Shown in pieces: positions 25,997 through 30,236 of a DNA stretch of 30,236 bases. Below the pieces are notes generated by a model that worked only from the letters and a program-made list of their open reading frames with translations, was not told where the DNA came from and did no database searches. The stretch spans positions 1 through 30,236 of IMG/VR virus record IMGVR_UViG_3300021964_000325; one strand, given 5' to 3'. Positions within the stretch are counted from its first letter, which is position 1. Every line of letters begins with the position of its first letter. This DNA is from a virus. Made by a program: the position numbers and the translations under genes.

Positions 25997-26977
25997 TTAC
26001 CAATATTCTTTCTGTGGTTTCTGTAAACCCTGTCTATCAATAACATGCACATAAGAACCTGTACATCTTTTATGACATACTGATGTATTACAACCGTATT
26101 GCGATTGAATCCAATCGTTCATACCTTTACTATCAAGTATCTCTCGTATCGTATGTTTGTACAATGAATTCAAGTCTGGGTCGTCTTTGACCATAGGCCA
26201 ATCTGGACTTCTGTTGACTGCAGAACCAGTCCAACAACAAGGCCACAATCTACCCCATGCGTCAACATATATCTCTTTGCGTATTTCAGATACACATCTT
26301 AATTGTTCTTTCTTCTGAAACTTTTCTATTCTGAATCTATCTGATGTAGGTGGATATAGTTTACCGCCTGGGTATTCAAAAGGTTTCTTACTGTCTTGAA
26401 AACGTGCAGATACTTTGATAACAAATTCTTTACAACCTAACTCATCACTTAACTTCTGTGCATCTTCTATTTGATGTTCGTTATGAAAGAACGGTATAAA
26501 GAACCAGTACGACACACCACCAGTCTTGTTAAACGCCTTTACATTCTTTATAAGTTTATCCCACTTGACACCAATACGATAGATATGATTTGTATCTTCC
26601 ATACCATCTATATGAAACTGAACGTGCGACTGTGGTGATTTTGCGTATATCTCACCAAGTTCAGTCCAAAACTTTTCACCTCGTATACCACCATTCGTAC
26701 TCAATATGAATTCGATAGATGGATTTATGTCGTATAAATATTTGTGGATTTCTAAAAGGTCTTTTGCAATTGCAGGGTCCCCATAGTTTCCACAGAATTT
26801 GAATTTCTTGAGACCTTTTACAAAGTCTTCAGGAAAGAACTTGACGAAGTTTTCGTATGATACTTCGCCTTGATTATTTAATATTTTGGGATTATTAGTA
26901 CGAGAACACATTGGACAAAATGCATTACATCTCGCCGTTGGTTCAAAGTGTACCGCTTGTATTCCGTGAATTAACAT
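25997..26977 (-). CDS. Radical SAM/SPASM-type protein, CGxxGDP variety, copy B
   Basis: This 326-aa protein is related to the enzyme at 21383 but lies on the opposite strand. It has the cluster motif CNAFCPMC (C17, C21, C24), CGNYGDP (62-68) in the GGEP position, LSTNGG (92-97) and FHIDGMED (121-128). SPASM-type cysteines are C228, a CC pair in LWPCCW (247-248), and C296, C301 and C305 near the end. I chose the ATG at 26977 because it places the HFEPTARC strand at the usual distance; longer frames run through the divergent gene. No Shine-Dalgarno site precedes it, and only 13 bases separate it from the divergent methyltransferase start. Possible roles are peptide or sugar modification; the sequence does not say which. 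Confidence 0.83.
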   Translation of the reverse strand: MLIHGIQAVHFEPTARCNAFCPMCSRTNNPKILNNQGEVSYENFVKFFPEDFVKGLKKFKFCGNYGDPAIAKDLLEIHKYLYDINPSIEFILSTNGGIRGEKFWTELGEIYAKSPQSHVQFHIDGMEDTNHIYRIGVKWDKLIKNVKAFNKTGGVSYWFFIPFFHNEHQIEDAQKLSDELGCKEFVIKVSARFQDSKKPFEYPGGKLYPPTSDRFRIEKFQKKEQLRCVSEIRKEIYVDAWGRLWPCCWTGSAVNRSPDWPMVKDDPDLNSLYKHTIREILDSKGMNDWIQSQYGCNTSVCHKRCTGSYVHVIDRQGLQKPQKEYW

Positions 26978-26990
26978 AAAGTTATTTAGT

Positions 26991-28106
26991 ATGATTGTTA
27001 TAGACAAAACTGATTTCAAACTTCTTTGTGATACCAAACCGTATGATGAATTCAATGTGTTACAGACACTTGCATATGAAGAAGGTTGGCACAAAGCAAT
27101 AATTGACGACAAAGATACTCACTTCTTTACAGTAGTTATTGATAATACACCTGCATTTTCATTTACTGCAGTAAAGATGAATGGTAATATATTGCGAAGT
27201 ATGACAAAGATATATTCCAATCCAGAATATCGTAGTAGTATCAATCGTAAAATACTCAACACTTGTTTTGAATTCTTTGATTCAGAATACTTTGGTGATA
27301 TCAAGTTAAAGATAATCTCAAGACACCCATCACAAACTGCGTGGAAGAGTTGGTTTCGTAGACAAGGTTGGAGTATAGATGATGATATGTTATACTTGAT
27401 AAGTAAAGACAAGAAGAAACAAACTGCATGGAAACAACTATATTATAAAGGGGATATTGAATTGTTGAACACAGAGAAGATGAGTAAAGAAAAATACGAG
27501 GGAGTTTTTGGTAAGTATACATTTACATTTGACTTTGCAACTCCTGCCATTGAAAACGCAAAAGTTATTTTAGATAACCCAAGAAACGTGTTAGAGATTG
27601 GAACGTGGGAAGGTAAGTTCTCTATATGGCTTGCAGAAACATACAAATGTAAAGTAACAACAATTGACCCATTTGATGGTAGTGTTTATGGTATATCACA
27701 GACACTCTATGATGAAGCATACAAAGATTTAATTAACAACTTGAATACTTGTAAAGAAGATATTACTTACATTCGTAAAACATCTTATGACGCACTTCAC
27801 GATTTGAAAGGTCAACAGTTTGATTTTATTTACATAGATGGTTCACATAAGTCTGCAGACGTACTTGAAGACCTTGTACTATCTTATAGACTATTAACTA
27901 AAGGTGGTATTATGTTATTAGATGATAGTGTGTACTGGAAAGCAAGAGAAGTAACTGGGTGGAAACACGAAAAGAATAAATTAGTACATGATGTTGTTGA
28001 ATCACCACGAATTGCAGTTGACTATTTTATCCATATACATTGGAAAGATATTGAAGTGTTGAAACTGGCGAATAATTACCAGACTGCATTTAGGAAATTG
28101 TCTTAG
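26991..28106 (+). CDS. GNAT-like region fused to class I SAM methyltransferase
   Basis: This 371-aa protein appears to be a fusion. The C-terminal 190 residues are a class I methyltransferase: motif I VLEIGTWEG (200-208), TIDPF (224-228), FDFIYIDGSH (277-286) and GGIMLLDD (305-312). This resembles the Methyltransf_24-type small-molecule or sugar O-methyltransferases. The N-terminal 135 residues resemble an acyltransferase-like (GNAT) fold by pattern (SMTKIYSNPEYR, KILNTCFEFF, KIISRHPSQTAWKSWFRRQGW), but no clear acetyl-CoA loop is visible, so it may be a binding domain. The gene has no evident ribosome site. It is convergent with the TM coiled-coil gene, with stop codons overlapping. It probably acts on the glycan or other product of the island. 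Confidence 0.78.
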   Translation: MIVIDKTDFKLLCDTKPYDEFNVLQTLAYEEGWHKAIIDDKDTHFFTVVIDNTPAFSFTAVKMNGNILRSMTKIYSNPEYRSSINRKILNTCFEFFDSEYFGDIKLKIISRHPSQTAWKSWFRRQGWSIDDDMLYLISKDKKKQTAWKQLYYKGDIELLNTEKMSKEKYEGVFGKYTFTFDFATPAIENAKVILDNPRNVLEIGTWEGKFSIWLAETYKCKVTTIDPFDGSVYGISQTLYDEAYKDLINNLNTCKEDITYIRKTSYDALHDLKGQQFDFIYIDGSHKSADVLEDLVLSYRLLTKGGIMLLDDSVYWKAREVTGWKHEKNKLVHDVVESPRIAVDYFIHIHWKDIEVLKLANNYQTAFRKLS

Positions 28107-28582
28107 TTAATTCTGGCTCTATCCAACCGTCTGTATATTTCTTCAATGTCCTTAAGAGCATTTTGAATCATCTTATCATTATCTATCTGAGTGTTGTTGA
28201 CTTCACGTTCAATTTTGTCGAGTTTACTATTGATATCTGAAATCTGATTTGATGTATCACGCATTTGTTCCAGTGTATCTCTAAGTGCGTTAATTTTATC
28301 TTTAAGTGTATCTAATTGTCCAATTGTAACTGTGTCATTTTTCTGACGTTCTAGCGAACTAACTATTCCATTCACTTCAGCACTAATTGACTGTAAATCT
28401 AACAGTTGTTTGTTAATATCTTTTTGTGATTCAATAATAGAATCTATTCTTGTGTGAGCATTTACCGAAGTTTCAATAGACTGTTCAACTGATGTTTGTA
28501 AATCACTTGCTATTCTTAAACCTCCATACACTACACCAATTAAAGGTAAAATTGCTGTGATATATCCTATCCATTTCCACAT
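28103..28582 (-). CDS. Single-TM coiled-coil protein
   Basis: This 159-aa protein has one N-terminal hydrophobic helix (WIGYITAILPLIGVVYGGLRIA, about residues 4-25), followed by about 130 residues of heptad-like helix rich in I, L, D, Q and K. There is no catalytic motif. The topology suits a membrane-anchored coiled coil facing the periplasm or cytoplasm; an inner-membrane spanin or a membrane scaffold are possibilities, but no spanin partner is visible and I do not assign either. The ATG shares one base with the stop of the QueC-like gene (TAATG), so the two are co-translated from the same late-type leader. It ends in a stop-to-stop overlap with the convergent methyltransferase gene. Confidence 0.7.
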   Translation of the reverse strand: MWKWIGYITAILPLIGVVYGGLRIASDLQTSVEQSIETSVNAHTRIDSIIESQKDINKQLLDLQSISAEVNGIVSSLERQKNDTVTIGQLDTLKDKINALRDTLEQMRDTSNQISDINSKLDKIEREVNNTQIDNDKMIQNALKDIEEIYRRLDRARIN

Positions 28583-29403
28583 TATATTGTCTTAGTTCTT
28601 TCTATACAAGTATCACATTCACCACAAGTACTAGGGTATGCAACATCACACATATTGTGTGCTTTCATAACAATCTCTCTGTCTTTTTCTGTAAATATTT
28701 TTACATCATTAATAAGTGTATTGAGTAGTTTATACACATCAGACTTAGTCAAGTCTTGAAGTGGTAAATACATCTTATCGTTTTCTATTAGTTCATCAAA
28801 AGAAATGATTGTATATGAGTTTTGTTTTTCTAACCACGCATAGTTACTATATGCGTCAATGGCATCTCTTTCAATAATACCTCTGTATTTCTTTTTACTT
28901 GCTTTGATAGTCTTTGCAATCTTATCAGATGATGTGATATTCTTTTCTTTAAGATGATTCAAAAGAGTTCTACCTTCAAATATTCTTTTATTGATACCAA
29001 AAGTAATCGAGTGTTTATCTGTCAAATCAACACCACGTTCCCACAATAGATTTAAAAGAGAAGCAACATTCTGGCGTCTTTTGTCAACAATAAAGTTATC
29101 ACCATTTTGATATGTAAAATCTTCCATTGTTAAAAACACGATACGATTCTTTAGACCAACTTCTTCACACATATCATTGAATATACTATACTGATTCTGT
29201 AATCTAGTATCATCATAATTCTTTTCACCTCGTCTGTATATTTGATACAATGCATTGATAGGAAAGAATACTGCGACTACATTGTCTAGTGTTTTATATT
29301 TCTTTTTCATTCTCAAAGCAATCATAGTAGAATCTACACCACCAGAAAAGAACAACAATGTTTTCTTTTTTTCAGTTACTGTTGGTAAAACCATATCACT
29401 CAT
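28582..29403 (-). CDS. queC-like: QueC-like PP-loop ATPase
   Basis: This 273-aa protein has an N-terminal PP-loop SGGVDS (20-25) that binds ATP for adenylation and a C-terminal zinc-type cysteine cluster C252, C260, C263, C266 ending in CGECDTCIER. This is very like the CGEC-PAC ending of QueC, which makes 7-cyano-7-deazaguanine (preQ0). It is longer than usual QueC (about 220-230 aa), and the substrate-side region reads SITFGINKRIFEGRT, which I cannot match to the usual QueC motif. It may therefore be a divergent deazaguanine enzyme or another PP-loop ligase. No FolE, QueD or QueE gene is seen here. The start is supported by AAAGGAG (29411-29417) and an upstream late-promoter core. Confidence 0.75.
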   Translation of the reverse strand: MSDMVLPTVTEKKKTLLFFSGGVDSTMIALRMKKKYKTLDNVVAVFFPINALYQIYRRGEKNYDDTRLQNQYSIFNDMCEEVGLKNRIVFLTMEDFTYQNGDNFIVDKRRQNVASLLNLLWERGVDLTDKHSITFGINKRIFEGRTLLNHLKEKNITSSDKIAKTIKASKKKYRGIIERDAIDAYSNYAWLEKQNSYTIISFDELIENDKMYLPLQDLTKSDVYKLLNTLINDVKIFTEKDREIVMKAHNMCDVAYPSTCGECDTCIERTKTI

Positions 29404-29422
29404 ATAAAAACTCCTTTAATTC

Positions 29423-29430
29423 TATTTATA
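29423..29430 (-). promoter_or_regulatory. T4-type late promoter core ahead of the QueC-like gene
   Basis: Exact TATAAATA on the minus strand, 19 bases upstream of the ATG at 29403, with AAAGGAG between them. It sits in a 36-base gap shared with the divergent plus-strand glycosyltransferase gene. Confidence 0.68.
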
Positions 29431-29439
29431 TATATTATT

Positions 29440-30105
29440 ATGATAAATGTGATTTGTGTGAAACAAGGCGACAAATATTCTTCTGATTATGTCAACAGAC
29501 TATACAATATGGTCGAGAAAAATATGCCAGAAGAATTCAACTTCTATTGTTATACAGATAATGCAACTGGTCTAAACAAACCAATTGTACCTGTTGAGAT
29601 AGAATCAGACTTGACACAATGGTGGCCTAAAATTGATTGTCTAAACATATTTAGAGAAGGCAGTAATATATTATTTGACCTTGATATAGTTATTCTTAAT
29701 CCTCTACATAGACTTCTTTCTGTACAAACAAGAACAGTATCAGTCCTATACGCACAATGGAAAGAAGGATATCTAGCACCACGTGCCAGAGAAAAGTTTC
29801 CTACATTATATAACTCATCTATTATGAAATGGGAGTGGCATCAAGGTAAAGAGATATATGATTATTTTCAAAAACACAAACAGATGATATTATTTAAGTA
29901 TCAAGGAGTTGATAGATATCTATTTAATGAACCTGTACAAGTTGACTTATTACCTACATCAATCGCATATTCATATTGGAAAGGTGTACGATATCTTAAA
30001 GATACAACACCAGAGAAACTACGAAATGATTATGAAGTCTGTATATTAAATCATGGTACAAAACAAGAAGAACTAGAAACATGGATAAAAGATTACTGGA
30101 AATAG
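29440..30105 (+). CDS. GT-A-like glycosyltransferase, short form
   Basis: This 221-aa protein opens with INVICVKQGDKYSSDYVNRL, has FYCYTD near 35-40, and carries DLD (D80, D82) in ILFDLDIVI, the probable metal-binding DxD of a GT-A transferase. VLYAQWKE, YNSSIMKWEW and KYQGVDRYL follow, matching the protein at 23164 closely in order and spacing. The final 45 residues (YLKDTTPEKLRNDY, VCILNHGTKQEELE) show the natural end of this family. No Shine-Dalgarno site precedes the ATG; the leader is AT-only. It diverges from the QueC-like gene and overlaps the start of the next plus-strand frame by 25 bases. Donor and acceptor unknown. Confidence 0.74.
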   Translation: MINVICVKQGDKYSSDYVNRLYNMVEKNMPEEFNFYCYTDNATGLNKPIVPVEIESDLTQWWPKIDCLNIFREGSNILFDLDIVILNPLHRLLSVQTRTVSVLYAQWKEGYLAPRAREKFPTLYNSSIMKWEWHQGKEIYDYFQKHKQMILFKYQGVDRYLFNEPVQVDLLPTSIAYSYWKGVRYLKDTTPEKLRNDYEVCILNHGTKQEELETWIKDYWK

Positions 30106-30236
30106 CACAAAAGTGTAAAGACTTTTTAGAAAAAAGAAACAGTCTTTATCTTAAGGCAGACATACTGATACCAGAAGAAGTCAGAGATGAAGCATTGAAG
30201 ATATACGATATGGGTTTGTTTACTTCGCATAGAGTA
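30081..30236 (+). CDS. Start of an unrecognised gene, cut by window edge
   Basis: An ATG at 30081, inside the last codons of the preceding glycosyltransferase, opens a frame of 52 codons that continues off the window. It begins MDKRLLEIAQKCKDFLEKRN, then has KADILIPEEVRDEALKIYDM and ends GLFTSHRV at the edge. The part seen is helical and charged, with no recognisable motif. The 25-base overlap fits the coupled style of the plus-strand blocks, and codon use is natural, so I think it is real. Function unknown. Confidence 0.6.
   Translation, partial: MDKRLLEIAQKCKDFLEKRNSLYLKADILIPEEVRDEALKIYDMGLFTSHRV

Noticed and set aside
19198-26977. One of the radical SAM proteins being QueE, partner of the QueC-like protein
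   Set aside because: All have the plain CxxxCxxC spacing and longer SPASM-type C-termini, not the short QueE form with its long first cysteine spacing.
26978-27112. Longer N-terminus for the radical SAM protein ending at 25997
   Set aside because: The extension lies wholly inside the divergent methyltransferase gene and would put 45 unrelated residues before the normal first strand.
13449-30236. Classical RiPP biosynthetic cluster
   Set aside because: Radical SAM/SPASM enzymes are present, but I found no short precursor-peptide gene, recognition element, peptidase or exporter, and spacers are too small to hide one.

Overview
The window looks like part of the genome of a marine, AT-rich, T4-like tailed phage (myovirus morphotype). 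The left end carries, all on the minus strand, the T4-type neck and packaging block in order: gp13, gp14, gp15, small terminase gp16 and the N-terminal part of large terminase gp17. Several leaders contain exact TATAAATA, the T4-type late promoter core. The host cannot be fixed from this window; AT richness and fibre style suggest a marine bacterium such as SAR11 or a picocyanobacterium, which is an inference only.

Layout. (1) 1-3267 (-): head-tail completion and DNA packaging, translationally coupled. (2) 3304-13384 (-): five virion or adhesin genes, namely a 115-aa BppU-like protein, a 1332-aa repeat-rich fibre, a 985-aa structural protein, a 272-aa fibre-like protein and a 633-aa protein with propeller-like repeats. 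(3) 13449-20169 (-): a co-directional modification operon with two radical SAM enzymes (one with a cobalamin-type N-terminal domain), four paralogous GT-B-like glycosyltransferases and a 2OG-Fe(II) oxygenase-like protein between the third and fourth. (4) 20233-30236: alternating short plus and minus blocks with three more radical SAM enzymes, five GT-A-like glycosyltransferases with DxD motifs, a fusion of a GNAT-like region to a class I methyltransferase, a QueC-like PP-loop protein coupled to a one-TM coiled-coil protein, one unrecognised gene, and the start of another gene that runs off the end.

How they may work together. Packing five radical SAM proteins, nine glycosyltransferases, an oxygenase and a methyltransferase directly behind the fibre genes suggests a phage-encoded pathway that builds or decorates an unusual glycan or glycoconjugate. 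Possible targets are the virion fibres, the host envelope or an exported product. Late-promoter matches in the same region suggest late expression. No short precursor-peptide gene is visible, so a classical RiPP cluster is not supported. The substrate is unknown.

There is no gene-free stretch over 300 bases, and I saw no tRNA, rRNA, CRISPR array or insertion sequence. Convergent genes abut or overlap with no visible terminator hairpins. All assignments are by reading motifs; no database search was run.
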